A program made the translations under genes and the position numbers. The notes beneath the pieces are model-generated. The model had not been told where the DNA came from, made no database searches, and saw only the letters and a program-made list of their open reading frames with translations. A DNA stretch of 64,000 nt. Origin: JARIHD01 sp041743655. Its GTDB lineage: Bacteria; Patescibacteriota; Saccharimonadia; Saccharimonadales; UBA4665. The stretch lies in the NCBI GenBank assembly GCA_041743655.1, contig JBGTMJ010000004.1, forward strand, positions 13,892 to 77,891, given 5' to 3'. Positions 14,768 through 22,794 of this stretch are shown piece after piece (position 1 is the stretch's first letter; each line of letters starts with the position of its first letter).

Positions 14768-15127
14768 TTAATACAACGTTAGTAGTGCATTACTGACTAT
14801 CAGCGACAACAGTAGTATAAGAATCCCGGAACCCAGTATTGTTAACGACAACGTTCTACGGATTGGGTAGGTACGTATGCTAAGCAATACGTTAATAACC
14901 AGCACGACCAGTACAAAGAGTACAAAGCTAAATATATGCACAATGCTACCCCGCTGGTAAGCGCTTAAACCAAGGTTTGCACGATAGCCTACTATATAAC
15001 CGCCGACGTCTTGCCCAATGCTAGAGCGTAATAGGATGAGCGCTATGCTGAAGAATGCCAAAAATACGCACATGCTAACGAGCAAGAGTACAAACTTATC
15101 GTGCAAATACTTTTTGGGTATATACAT
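14768..15127 (-). CDS. Small polytopic membrane protein
   Basis: A 119-residue protein with three hydrophobic segments (VLLLVSMCVFLAFFSIALIL, HIFSFVLFVLVVLVINVLL, LSLTILGSGILILLLSLIV). It ends 8 bases before the glycosyltransferase start, so the two form an operon. It may hold or regulate the transferase. No family recognised. Confidence 0.6.
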   Translation of the reverse strand: MYIPKKYLHDKFVLLLVSMCVFLAFFSIALILLRSSIGQDVGGYIVGYRANLGLSAYQRGSIVHIFSFVLFVLVVLVINVLLSIRTYPIRRTLSLTILGSGILILLLSLIVSNALLTLY

Positions 15128-15350
15128 ATCTTCACTACATTGTATGCCGCTAGGAGACTTTAGTATAGTTCTAGGCTCTCAAAACCTTGCTAATAGAATT
15201 CTGTGGTACTTCTACAGCACTAAGATGTGTCAACTCTTGGTGCGGGTAGAGAGGATATAGCTTCGCGCCATAAAAACTATTCTCTGATTCATGAATGGTT
15301 TTATTGGACTCTGCATATATTGTCGCTAACCGCGAAAATATCGAACTCTT

Positions 15351-15425
15351 TGGTGCGGGTACTGGGAATCGAACCCAGCTCTCAACCTTGGGAAGGTTGC
15401 ATATTAGCCACTATACGATACCCGC
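15351..15425 (-). tRNA. tRNA-Gly (anticodon CCC)
   Basis: Acceptor GCGGGTA/TACCCGC, anticodon arm CAACC-TTCCCAA-GGTTG (anticodon CCC), T-arm GCTGG-GTTCGATT-CCCAG, discriminator A and encoded CCA. It decodes GGG and is the second tRNA of a leftward pair. Confidence 0.93.
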
Positions 15426-15433
15426 AAAGTCCA

Positions 15434-15507
15434 TGAGACAAACCTGGCGTTTTTTCTCATCGCTCCGGGCTCGGGAATAAATCCGTCGCTCGGGCTGCTC
15501 TTTTCCG
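15434..15507 (-). repeat. tRNA-leader repeat element, copy 2
   Basis: The spacer between tRNA-Thr and tRNA-Gly repeats the element seen before tRNA-Pro at 6367-6438, including ATGAGA...TCTCAT arms and the conserved GAATAAATCCGTCGCTCGGG core. The near identity over 9 kb between non-coding sites suggests either a mobile small repeat or selection for a leader structure. Confidence 0.65.
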
Positions 15508-15520
15508 TAAAGAGCAAAAA

Positions 15521-15597
15521 TGGAGCCACCTATCGGATTTGAACCGATGACCCCCGCTTTACGAAAGCGGTGCTCTAGCCAACTGAGCTAAGGTGGC
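15521..15597 (-). tRNA. tRNA-Thr (anticodon CGT)
   Basis: Acceptor GCCACCT/AGGTGGC, D-arm with AGCTCAGTTGG, anticodon arm CCGCT-TTCGTAA-AGCGG (anticodon CGT), T-arm ATCGG-TTCAAAT-CCGAT, discriminator U and encoded CCA. It decodes ACG. Its UCCA end matches the UGGA bulge of the thrS T-box. Confidence 0.93.
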
Positions 15598-15811
15598 AAA
15601 ACAAAAAGTATTATATCAGATGCGCTTTGTCATTACAGCTTGGATGATTCATTGAACTATTTTTGTACTCGCTGTATCATCTCTGGTGCTCAGCATAAAA
15701 CTATGCTACAGGTACAGATAATGATTCTGGCTGGTATGATTGGTTGTTCTGATAACTATCTTAAAGGAGTGAATAAATAATTTGCTCAATGGCTGTGTAG
15801 CTCAGACTTGC

Positions 15812-17176
15812 CTAAGTGCTCTTACGTGACTTGGGGGAGGTATTGCGGATTCCGACAGCAGAAATACTACCACCCAAAATGAGTAAAGCCGCCATCACTG
15901 CCACTCCCCTGCGAAAACCATCAATATCAATATGGGGGCCAACTATGACGCCTATGCTCGCAATGGCTATAAGCCCGGCGACTCGCGCAACGGCATTATT
16001 AACTGCCGAGCCAACGCCAGACTGTTCACTGTTAATAGACCCCAAAACTGCGGAGGTCAGCGGCGCCACCGTTATAGCAAGGCCGATGCCAAACAACACT
16101 ATGCCTGGGAACAATTGCGTCCAATACATTACAGATTCTGTGATAGCTAACATCAATAAAAAGCCAAGGCCAGCCACTACCGGGCCAATTGCCATGAAAA
16201 AACGCGGGCCATATTTGCCAGCCAGAGAGCCAAAGCGTGGTGACAGTATGAACATTATGATGGTTACCGGTAATAAAGCCATGCCGGCCTGAAGAGCGGA
16301 ATATCCTCCTCTCTGCTGCACAAACACAGTAATCAGAAAAGTAGCAATTGATAACCCAGCGTAAATAAAGGCAGTTGCGATATTTCCAACGCTAAAGTTG
16401 CGAACCTTGAATAGTTTGAGCGGTAGCATTGGATGTGCGGTACGGTATTCGTGCCACACGAAGTATATAAAAGATAACAGCCCACCCGTGAATGGTATAT
16501 AGATAAGTGGGCTGCCCCAGCCGTAGTGGGATTGTTCAATCAACGCATATACTGACGCGCCAAGCCCAAATGTGCACAATACTGCCCCTTTGAGATCAAT
16601 ATTGACACCTTTGCGTACATTTTCGGATTGGTCCAACGATTTTATAAGCCACAACGTCACTGCTATAGGCAACACATTAATTGCAAAAGCAAGCCGCCAC
16701 GAACCTGCATCGACCAATGCCCCTCCAAGCAAAGGGCCAACTACAAAAGCGATCCCTGTCCACGCAGTCCATGTACCGATTGCTTTGCCCTGCGCAGGCC
16801 CTGAAAAGGTAGAAATGATAAGTGCCAGAGAACTTGGCACCAGTAGCGCTCCAGCGATACCTTGAAGGGCACGTCCAATAACCAAGAATACGCCACTTGG
16901 TGCTACAGCACAAAGTATAGAAGTTATCAAGAAACCGACAAGGCCGATAGATAATATTTTTTTACGGCCGAACAAATCAGAGAGCGAACCGGCGACCAGC
17001 ATAAGTGAACCAAGCGTAATAAGGTAAGCATCGACTACCCATTGCTGTGTAGTAAGCCCGCCACCCAGTTCTTCAGTGATAGCCGGCAATGCGACACTAA
17101 CAACTGACCCGTCAAGAAACGCTACAAATGACGCTAGAATACTAACAATAAGCACCAAACGCTGTTGTTTGCTCAT
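15812..17176 (-). CDS. MFS drug:proton antiporter, DHA2 (EmrB/QacA) type
   Basis: A 454-residue protein with about 14 hydrophobic segments, as in the DHA2 branch. The start LDGSVVSVALPAITEELG carries the motif D1 pattern, and GSLSDLFGRKKI is motif A between helices 2 and 3. It should export toxic compounds using the proton gradient. It stands alone, with no regulator next to it. Confidence 0.88.
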   Translation of the reverse strand: MSKQQRLVLIVSILASFVAFLDGSVVSVALPAITEELGGGLTTQQWVVDAYLITLGSLMLVAGSLSDLFGRKKILSIGLVGFLITSILCAVAPSGVFLVIGRALQGIAGALLVPSSLALIISTFSGPAQGKAIGTWTAWTGIAFVVGPLLGGALVDAGSWRLAFAINVLPIAVTLWLIKSLDQSENVRKGVNIDLKGAVLCTFGLGASVYALIEQSHYGWGSPLIYIPFTGGLLSFIYFVWHEYRTAHPMLPLKLFKVRNFSVGNIATAFIYAGLSIATFLITVFVQQRGGYSALQAGMALLPVTIIMFILSPRFGSLAGKYGPRFFMAIGPVVAGLGFLLMLAITESVMYWTQLFPGIVLFGIGLAITVAPLTSAVLGSINSEQSGVGSAVNNAVARVAGLIAIASIGVIVGPHIDIDGFRRGVAVMAALLILGGSISAVGIRNTSPKSRKST

Positions 17177-17250
17177 GCCTTACAGTATACGCAAATGCTC
17201 TGAAGGGATAAAGTTAGTATAGGAGAAAAGCGCAAACCATACGATTGACT

Positions 17251-18087
17251 TTACGTTGCCGAGATCGTGCCTGTAATGAGGAGTAAGAAGATCAGCGAGC
17301 CCAGGGCAAGACGGTAGCCAATAAAGACAGTATAGCTATGTTTAGCAATGAACCTCAGCAACCATGCAACGGTCATATAGGCAACAACAAAACTAGCAAT
17401 CGTTGCAATGATTGTAGCCTGCCAGCCTACGCCGCGGGAGATATTAGCAAACTCGCTCACTACTTGGAGTGCCCCAGCAGCTAGTAGTGCCGGAATAGAC
17501 AGAAAAAATGCTAAACGAGTGACCGTAACACGATCAAGGCCCTTGAGCAAACCTGCCGACATTGTCGCTCCAGACCGCGAAACACCTGGAATCAGTGCCA
17601 AACACTGCACGACTCCGATTACTAGTGTATCTTTCCAAGTCACATCTTCTTCATGACGCTTCTGCGTAGCCGTTTTGTCAGCGATCCACATCACTCCACT
17701 CCACAGTATTAAAGACAGGCTCACAAACCATAGGCTGCGCAGCGTCGTTTCTATTTGGTCTTTGAACAATAGCCCGACAATGCCGATGGGAATTGATCCG
17801 ATAATCACTGCCCACGCAAAGCGATAATCAGTAGTATCACGCTCACTGCCGTTCAATAAGCCACGGAACCAGCTACCGAGGATCCTCTCAATGTCCTGTC
17901 GGAAATAAAGTAAGGTTGCCAGCACAGCACCAACTTGGATGATAGCTGTAAATGCTGTTATATCAGGATCATTGATTGAATATCCTAAGAGTTTCTCGGC
18001 TATCGTAAGGTGGCCAGTACTGGATATTGGCAAGAACTCGGTGATACCCTCTAAGATTCCAAGCAGAACCGCTTCCCATATGGTCAT
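17251..18087 (-). CDS. uppP: Undecaprenyl-diphosphatase
   Basis: UppP (BacA) dephosphorylates undecaprenyl diphosphate to recycle the lipid carrier of wall synthesis and gives bacitracin resistance. Both signature segments are present: EGITEFLPISSTGHL near residue 13 and PGVSRSGATMSAGLL near residue 167. Length 278 and eight hydrophobic segments are normal. Confidence 0.95.
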   Translation of the reverse strand: MTIWEAVLLGILEGITEFLPISSTGHLTIAEKLLGYSINDPDITAFTAIIQVGAVLATLLYFRQDIERILGSWFRGLLNGSERDTTDYRFAWAVIIGSIPIGIVGLLFKDQIETTLRSLWFVSLSLILWSGVMWIADKTATQKRHEEDVTWKDTLVIGVVQCLALIPGVSRSGATMSAGLLKGLDRVTVTRLAFFLSIPALLAAGALQVVSEFANISRGVGWQATIIATIASFVVAYMTVAWLLRFIAKHSYTVFIGYRLALGSLIFLLLITGTISAT

Positions 18088-18362
18088 GCACGAATTGTAC
18101 CATTCAACTAAGCCCGGTTAACAAAAAGTAGTGCTCTAACCTGGTATTATGCTTCCTCTCGGCAAACCATAAAAAGACAAGCCTGAAACCTATCCCGAGG
18201 GTTTGGCTATAGAGTATGTGTTAAGAAAGCATCAAAAGCAGGATCTGGTATGTACACAGGAACTGTTGCATGGAGCACCTCAATAGAACCGTGTCATATA
18301 GTCAAGAGCGGCAGATCGTAGTCACTGAAGTCGGGGCCGTTGCTTATTCAACCCTTCGTCAA

Positions 18363-19421
18363 TTATTCAGACCAAGTTGCTGAGTCAACAAGTCTTTTAT
18401 GCTCAGGATTGGTTGGGTCAAACTTACCTTTAAATAGTTGCCTAAAGGCACTAATATCACCTGCTATTTGTCCAAGATATCCCCACATTTTACTATTACC
18501 TTTGAAGTAAGCTATATCTTTTAAATAGACAACGCCTGGCAGGTCACAAGGGGTTCCCCTAAAGATTCTCACGCATTGCATATAGGCTTGTTTTTTAGCT
18601 TTTGTAATTGCATCTCTAGACACATCCGTATGTGCTTTGATCGCATTAAGCATAGCTTGTCTCCGCCAAGCAATTTCATATACATGTCTAAAGTCTTTCT
18701 TGGAACCGTCTAGACCGGTTGCAAGACCTAGGAGTGTATAGTATTGAGTTCCGGCTTCGGTAACTCTGCCAGATAGTATTTGTTGCACAACTACACCCAA
18801 ACCCTCCTCTGCATCCCTATACCCATCTAAGCCATATCCTAGTGCAGAAAAATCTGCTTTGTCGCCCCATAACCTCCGTTGTGTATGGACACCAGTCTCA
18901 TGCAATAATAGTTCTTTCATTCCCTGGCGCGAGAGAGGTTTGCGACCAAGGCCCACCTCTACCACTTTCTGCTCTTGATCAACTCCTAGAGATTTGGTGT
19001 TAGGGTTAATGACAGCACTCCACTCACTAGCTGCTGCCAGGCCTTTACTTTCTTCCAGATAAGTCAAACCGTCGGCAAAGACTTTTACTATATCGTTAGG
19101 TTCAAAAACATTTTTTTCTTCAGGCACTACCGCCAACAGACCGGCAAACTCAGATTCAACAATAGGCTTGTAATGGTTAATCAAGTCTGCTGGGGATATT
19201 GCCTCTGGCTTTGGTACATAGTCAATATCTTTAGGTAGGAGGCCTAACAATTCCTGTTTGATAGTTATTGTTTGTTGATCATTGGATTCGTAAGTGCTCA
19301 CTTTTTGGCGTAGGTCGTACAGCAGCCGATTAAAGTGAGACTTCTCTGGCAATCCATACAATGCTTCGCCTGATTGCATTAGTAACTGCCCTGCAGCTTC
19401 CCTATCACTGTTTTTGGGCAT
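18363..19421 (-). CDS. DUF1704 (MATCAP-type) metallopeptidase, C-terminal frame
   Basis: A 352-residue frame with KELLLHETGVHTQRR and, about 40 residues later, DAEEGLGVVVQQIL. This is the HExxxH plus (Q/E)EGLA arrangement of the DUF1704 family, to which the tubulin tyrosine carboxypeptidase MATCAP belongs. The family's N-terminal part lies in the overlapping frame 19379-19774. The first codons of this ORF continue that sequence (KNSDREAAGQLLMQSGEALYGLP), so the two frames are one gene of about 470 codons. See the slippery site at 19412-19418. The bacterial substrate is unknown. Confidence 0.75.
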   Translation of the reverse strand: MPKNSDREAAGQLLMQSGEALYGLPEKSHFNRLLYDLRQKVSTYESNDQQTITIKQELLGLLPKDIDYVPKPEAISPADLINHYKPIVESEFAGLLAVVPEEKNVFEPNDIVKVFADGLTYLEESKGLAAASEWSAVINPNTKSLGVDQEQKVVEVGLGRKPLSRQGMKELLLHETGVHTQRRLWGDKADFSALGYGLDGYRDAEEGLGVVVQQILSGRVTEAGTQYYTLLGLATGLDGSKKDFRHVYEIAWRRQAMLNAIKAHTDVSRDAITKAKKQAYMQCVRIFRGTPCDLPGVVYLKDIAYFKGNSKMWGYLGQIAGDISAFRQLFKGKFDPTNPEHKRLVDSATWSE

Positions 19422-19774
19422 TCGTAATAGGTGTTATGTGCCTGGCCCAACAGCTCGACTTCTTCTACTTTCCTCTCAATTATACGACTATACGCTATCC
19501 TCTCTACTGAAGATTCTTCTGTATGTTCATCAATGCCGAAGTATAAACTAAGTAATTCTGTTTCATATGCAGCTAACTCATCTTCAATAAGATTGGGACA
19601 ATCAAGAACGGGATTATGTATATCGCCTGCTATAAAACTTTCTTGTTGTCTTTTGCGGTATTCACTATCACCCTCAAATTTCTTATAACTATCTAGATAA
19701 GCAGCAGCACTAGAGTGCCACAGATCTTCTAGAGTTTTGTGTTTTTCGAGCGTTGGTGCGGCTTCGCCTGGCAT
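19379..19774 (-). CDS. DUF1704 (MATCAP-type) metallopeptidase, N-terminal frame
   Basis: A 131-residue frame (LEDLWHSSAAAYLDSYKKFEG, NLIEDELAAYETELLSLYFGI) that matches the helical N-terminal region expected before the catalytic part. It ends at a stop about 40 bases into the overlap. After CCC-AAA the -1 frame continues with plausible family sequence. On its own it lacks all catalytic residues. Confidence 0.6.
   Translation of the reverse strand: MPGEAAPTLEKHKTLEDLWHSSAAAYLDSYKKFEGDSEYRKRQQESFIAGDIHNPVLDCPNLIEDELAAYETELLSLYFGIDEHTEESSVERIAYSRIIERKVEEVELLGQAHNTYYECPKTVIGKLQGSY
19412..19418 (-). other. -1 slippery heptamer C_CCA_AAA in the DUF1704 gene
   Basis: In the reading frame of the N-terminal ORF the minus strand reads TGC CCA AAA ACA. 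A -1 slip on C_CCA_AAA gives CCC AAA AAC AGT, joining the downstream frame exactly. The heptamer fits the X_XXY_YYZ rule. A single-base indel (mutation or sequencing error) would give the same picture. Confidence 0.5.
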
Positions 19775-19852
19775 GTTACATGCATCATATCATATTATTG
19801 TGTTTTATGCAATTAATACCACAGCTACGGTTCAAGAGACTCAACCATCCAT

Positions 19853-19889
19853 AAAAAGAACCACAAAGATTCATTGTTCTTTGTGGTTC
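19853..19889 (-). terminator. Terminator between two leftward genes
   Basis: GAACCACAAAGA (19858-19869) and TCTTTGTGGTTC (19878-19889) form a perfect 12-bp stem. The minus strand continues with TTTTTAT. It ends the transcript of the 150-residue gene. Confidence 0.85.
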
Positions 19890-19913
19890 AACCCTCTCTC
19901 AAGAAGTATGGAA

Positions 19914-20366
19914 TTATTTTTCTGAATGTCTGGTACGCCATTCAAGGGTAAGCGGTTTTTGTGGCACCTGTTTCCCATGTTCGTTACGCACGAGAATTTG
20001 ATCGGTATCGCGACTAAACGTAACCTTTGAGTAATCAGGCAAATATTGACGATTTTTTTCTTCAGTGTCAGCACGGAGCGCTTGTTCAATTTTTGACGCA
20101 ACAAGAAAATTGAGCGGCTCAACCTTTTGTACTCTTCCATTCGCTTGCACGCTGCAAACTTCACCTGTATTAATGTCCGATTGGATTGTTACTACTGGGT
20201 CAGCTTCCTCAAAATTGATTTGTTCATCCCTCATTTGAGGATTTAATTGACCAGCAAAGTTATCTAATAGCAATGCCCTTGTAAGCTTTATATGCTGCAG
20301 AAGTGTGAATTTGTGTTTATCACTATCTTGTACTGTTTCGCTGCTAAAGCTCTTGCGCTTATTCAT
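19914..20366 (-). CDS. Hypothetical protein
   Basis: A soluble 150-residue protein with no recognised motif. Mid-section VVTIQSDINTGEVCSVQANGRV looks like beta strands, flanked by helices (LLQHIKLTRALLLDNF, NFLVASKIEQALRADTEE). The start ATG at 20366 is the only good one. It has its own terminator and lies in a patch of unfamiliar genes. Confidence 0.6.
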   Translation of the reverse strand: MNKRKSFSSETVQDSDKHKFTLLQHIKLTRALLLDNFAGQLNPQMRDEQINFEEADPVVTIQSDINTGEVCSVQANGRVQKVEPLNFLVASKIEQALRADTEEKNRQYLPDYSKVTFSRDTDQILVRNEHGKQVPQKPLTLEWRTRHSEK

Positions 20367-20580
20367 GATTGAATCATATTACCACAAAATATTCATAGTG
20401 TCAATATTTTGACGAGCCGTGACAGATGGGATTAGAACTTATTATGTTTCTGGGTTTGGTCTAACAGGGCGATAGGAAGCCATATGACTTACTTGTAAAT
20501 CGTACTACTGAAACGTTCTGGCGGACCAAGGTTCGGAAGTATTTTACTGGAGATTTAGTAAGTGTGGAGTTCCCGAACCA

Positions 20581-21057
20581 TCACCAATCAGAGCCAGCAA
20601 TAAGTTCACCAACGCGCTGAGTTAGTTGTTCTGGTGTTAAGGATTGCGAAAAGGCTACCATAGGCACTCCATATTCATCACAGAGCTGCTTTATGAATTC
20701 AACTGGACTTGGAATAGTCATATCACCACCCGGACCATACTGGCGCATCTCGGGCAATACAACTACACCTCGAGGTATGCTATCTGGAACATGTGACTTT
20801 TGAGGGTATCTCCCATAGAACGCATTCTCAATGTTGGTCACGTTACGCGTAGCATCAACTACAGGACTAGTGATCCCCTGCTCTTCCATAAGCTTATCGA
20901 ACTCTTCTGCTAACTCAAACACTCCGCTCGTACGTGAACCTAAAACTACTATACGATTAGATTGAACTTGGTGCTCTGACGATAGAGCCATTTCGCCGAT
21001 GCCAGATGGACTTAATGATGTCAGCTGAGAAGGTATCACTTCTCTTTTCTTAGCCAT
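20581..21057 (-). CDS. Hypothetical alpha/beta protein
   Basis: A 158-residue protein. After a 30-residue tail it alternates strands and helices: NRIVVLGSRTSGVFELAEEF, GVVVLPEMRQYGPGGD, PVEFIKQLCDEYGVPMVAFS. This resembles a Rossmann-like or receiver-type fold, but the fold guess is mine and no active-site motif is clear. An AT-rich stretch (TATAATATACTATA) upstream probably holds the promoter. Confidence 0.6.
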   Translation of the reverse strand: MAKKREVIPSQLTSLSPSGIGEMALSSEHQVQSNRIVVLGSRTSGVFELAEEFDKLMEEQGITSPVVDATRNVTNIENAFYGRYPQKSHVPDSIPRGVVVLPEMRQYGPGGDMTIPSPVEFIKQLCDEYGVPMVAFSQSLTPEQLTQRVGELIAGSDW

Positions 21058-21274
21058 AATAAATATATTATAATATACTATATATTTATTATCTATTTGG
21101 CGGGCCGTGGCTATGACGGTATGGAGCCATTGCGCCCTACAGTCTCATGTTACAACTATATAAGCAGCAGGGCTTCTACTTTGACGAAAAAGCTATACGA
21201 TATATTGCTAGTCTTGTTTGCTAATTTGCTCATGCTTGCATAATTGACAAGACAACTATACTATGTAAATTCAT

Positions 21275-21595
21275 ATGAAATCTGTGACAAACATCCTGCA
21301 TACAATGGGCGAAAAAATTAATCTGTGGCGCGAGCCACAACCACTTGGTGTTACTCCTGACCCAGAAAGTGCCAGATTATGGGAAGAGTTTGCAGCCAGT
21401 GAGCAATTTTCGGTTGAGAATATATACAAATTATGGAAAGACCCCCGAATTACTGACCTAACCTTTCGCCAAAGAGCAGTCACAATAATGACAGCCCCCG
21501 AGAAAGATGATTTAAGTTTACCCTACCCTCATCCACCGCTCGGAACAGCAGGCAGCCCAGGTAGGATAGAAAAAAAGCAGACAAGCCTGCACTAG
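21275..21595 (+). CDS. Hypothetical protein, 5' frame of a split gene
   Basis: A 106-residue frame beginning MKSVTNILHTMGEKINLW. It ends TAG at 21593-21595, overlapping the next frame by one base. Its last residues (KQTSLH) look unlike the rest, whereas the -1 frame at that point reads KKADKPALVHEIAAG and continues into the 279-residue ORF. The gene is best read as a single protein of about 385 residues made by a -1 shift at 21571-21577. Confidence 0.55.
   Translation: MKSVTNILHTMGEKINLWREPQPLGVTPDPESARLWEEFAASEQFSVENIYKLWKDPRITDLTFRQRAVTIMTAPEKDDLSLPYPHPPLGTAGSPGRIEKKQTSLH
21571..21577 (+). other. -1 slippery heptamer A_AAA_AAG
   Basis: The 0 frame reads GAA AAA AAG CAG across 21569-21580. 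A_AAA_AAG is the same heptamer used by E. coli dnaX. After a -1 slip the next codons are GCA GAC AAG CCT, directly in frame with the downstream ORF. The run of seven A is also the kind of tract where sequencing errors occur. Confidence 0.5.
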
Positions 21596-22434
21596 TGCAT
21601 GAGATTGCGGCGGGAGTACTGTATTGGCTTGAAGCCACAAGTTCAGGGAATGAAACGGATGCGTCTAAAGTACGCGATCAATTTGAGTATACAATGAGAG
21701 AACTGCTACCTGTCGTTAATGATAAAGTGGCCGAAAATTTGCTTGAATATTATCCCCTGCTAGATCCTAAACCATATAGTACTATGGAAGAACTTTCCGG
21801 CTATGGACCACTACGACAACTATTGAGAGACTCTGAGGTACCTGGCAAATATAAAGATATACTGTTAACTAAGTGGTTTGCCATCGCCAAACAAGAAGAG
21901 ACAGGTCAAGCAGAACCGCGCATGGAACACGAGAGAGCGGTAGAGGAGATGGCTTACTTTTTATCTCTGGAGAAGAAGGATGACTCATCTGTCGATAGTA
22001 AAATTACTACTTCAGTAGTCAACTTCTTGGAAAACATTATTCCTGCGAATGAGATGTATGTTCAGGACTATGCAGTATCACAAATCATGAAGCGTATCAC
22101 TAGCCCAGAGCTTCGATTCCGTTTCGCTCTGCGTCATGTTTTCAAAGCTACTAAGGATTTACATGGTTATAAGGATAAGTTCAATGTTAATGATAAGGGT
22201 CGGGTCGATCTAGTTGAATGGACGTTGCAAGCAGCACAAGAACGAGGACTCTCCGATCGGTATAGTGCTAAAGCCAAAGCTTTAATTAAGGAATACGAAG
22301 CTAGCCAAAAAGCTGAGCAACGTAAAGCAAGAGCTAATCAGCGCAAGGAAAAGGCAGCACAAGCCGCTGGTCGTGCTGCACTGGCAGTCATCAGGGCAAA
22401 GCTTATTAAGAGAAGTCAACCCACTGACATTTAG
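21595..22434 (+). CDS. Hypothetical helical protein, 3' frame of a split gene
   Basis: A 279-residue all-helical frame (DQFEYTMRELLPVVNDKVAENL, LLTKWFAIAKQEETGQ) ending in a lysine/alanine-rich coiled tail (QKAEQRKARANQRKEKAAQ). The apparent GTG start has no SD, and the frame is open back to 21565, which supports fusion to the preceding ORF. No domain recognised. A perfect 12-bp hairpin follows the stop. Confidence 0.6.
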   Translation: MHEIAAGVLYWLEATSSGNETDASKVRDQFEYTMRELLPVVNDKVAENLLEYYPLLDPKPYSTMEELSGYGPLRQLLRDSEVPGKYKDILLTKWFAIAKQEETGQAEPRMEHERAVEEMAYFLSLEKKDDSSVDSKITTSVVNFLENIIPANEMYVQDYAVSQIMKRITSPELRFRFALRHVFKATKDLHGYKDKFNVNDKGRVDLVEWTLQAAQERGLSDRYSAKAKALIKEYEASQKAEQRKARANQRKEKAAQAAGRAALAVIRAKLIKRSQPTDI

Positions 22435-22464
22435 CGAGCTAGTTTGTGCGGTAAACCTCCTTAG

Positions 22465-22492
22465 ATTTAGATCTTCATCAGAAGATCTAAAT
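22465..22492 (+). terminator. Perfect hairpin after the helical-protein gene
   Basis: ATTTAGATCTTC and GAAGATCTAAAT form a 12-bp stem with an ATCA tetraloop, 31 bases after the stop. The following bases (TCTGTAAAAG) are not a strong U run, so termination is plausible but not certain. Confidence 0.5.
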
Positions 22493-22578
22493 TCTGTAAA
22501 AGTCTGTTGCATAAAACCCGTTCGTTCTCTTCTGCTTGAAGTTTTGATGCCGAGACACGCCCGTAAGGATGCCTTCCT

Positions 22579-22614
22579 AATAAATACCCCAACTCTCCAG
22601 CTGGGGCATTTATT
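22579..22614 (-). terminator. Hairpin downstream of tRNA-Asp
   Basis: AATAAAT-CCCCA and TGGGG-ATTTATT pair on the minus strand right after the tRNA CCA end. It probably ends the tRNA-Asp transcript, though the T tract lies within the stem. Confidence 0.6.
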
Positions 22615-22615
22615 T

Positions 22616-22692
22616 TGGCGGGCTCGACCGGATTCGAACCGGCGATCTCCTCCGTGACAGGGAGGCATGTTAGGCCTCTACACCACGAGCCC
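22616..22692 (-). tRNA. tRNA-Asp (anticodon GTC)
   Basis: Acceptor GGGCTCG/CGAGCCC, anticodon arm CCTCC-CTGTCAC-GGAGG (anticodon GTC), T-arm GCCGG-TTCGAAT-CCGGT, discriminator G and encoded CCA. Confidence 0.94.
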
Positions 22693-22794
22693 ATACAGTC
22701 TTAACGATAGAGAAGCATAGCGCTCTCAAGCGAACAGAGGTAATAGTAACAATGTTCACCTGAAAAAGCAATCAACTTGCAACTATTCTCGCCT

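Noticed and set aside
15227..15480. Open frames over the tRNA-Gly region
   Set aside because: They read through a tRNA and its spacer and have no ribosome-binding site.
22282..22694. Minus-strand frames containing PPCHGGDRRFESG-like sequence
   Set aside because: They are translations across tRNA-Asp and the end of an opposite gene, a common artefact.
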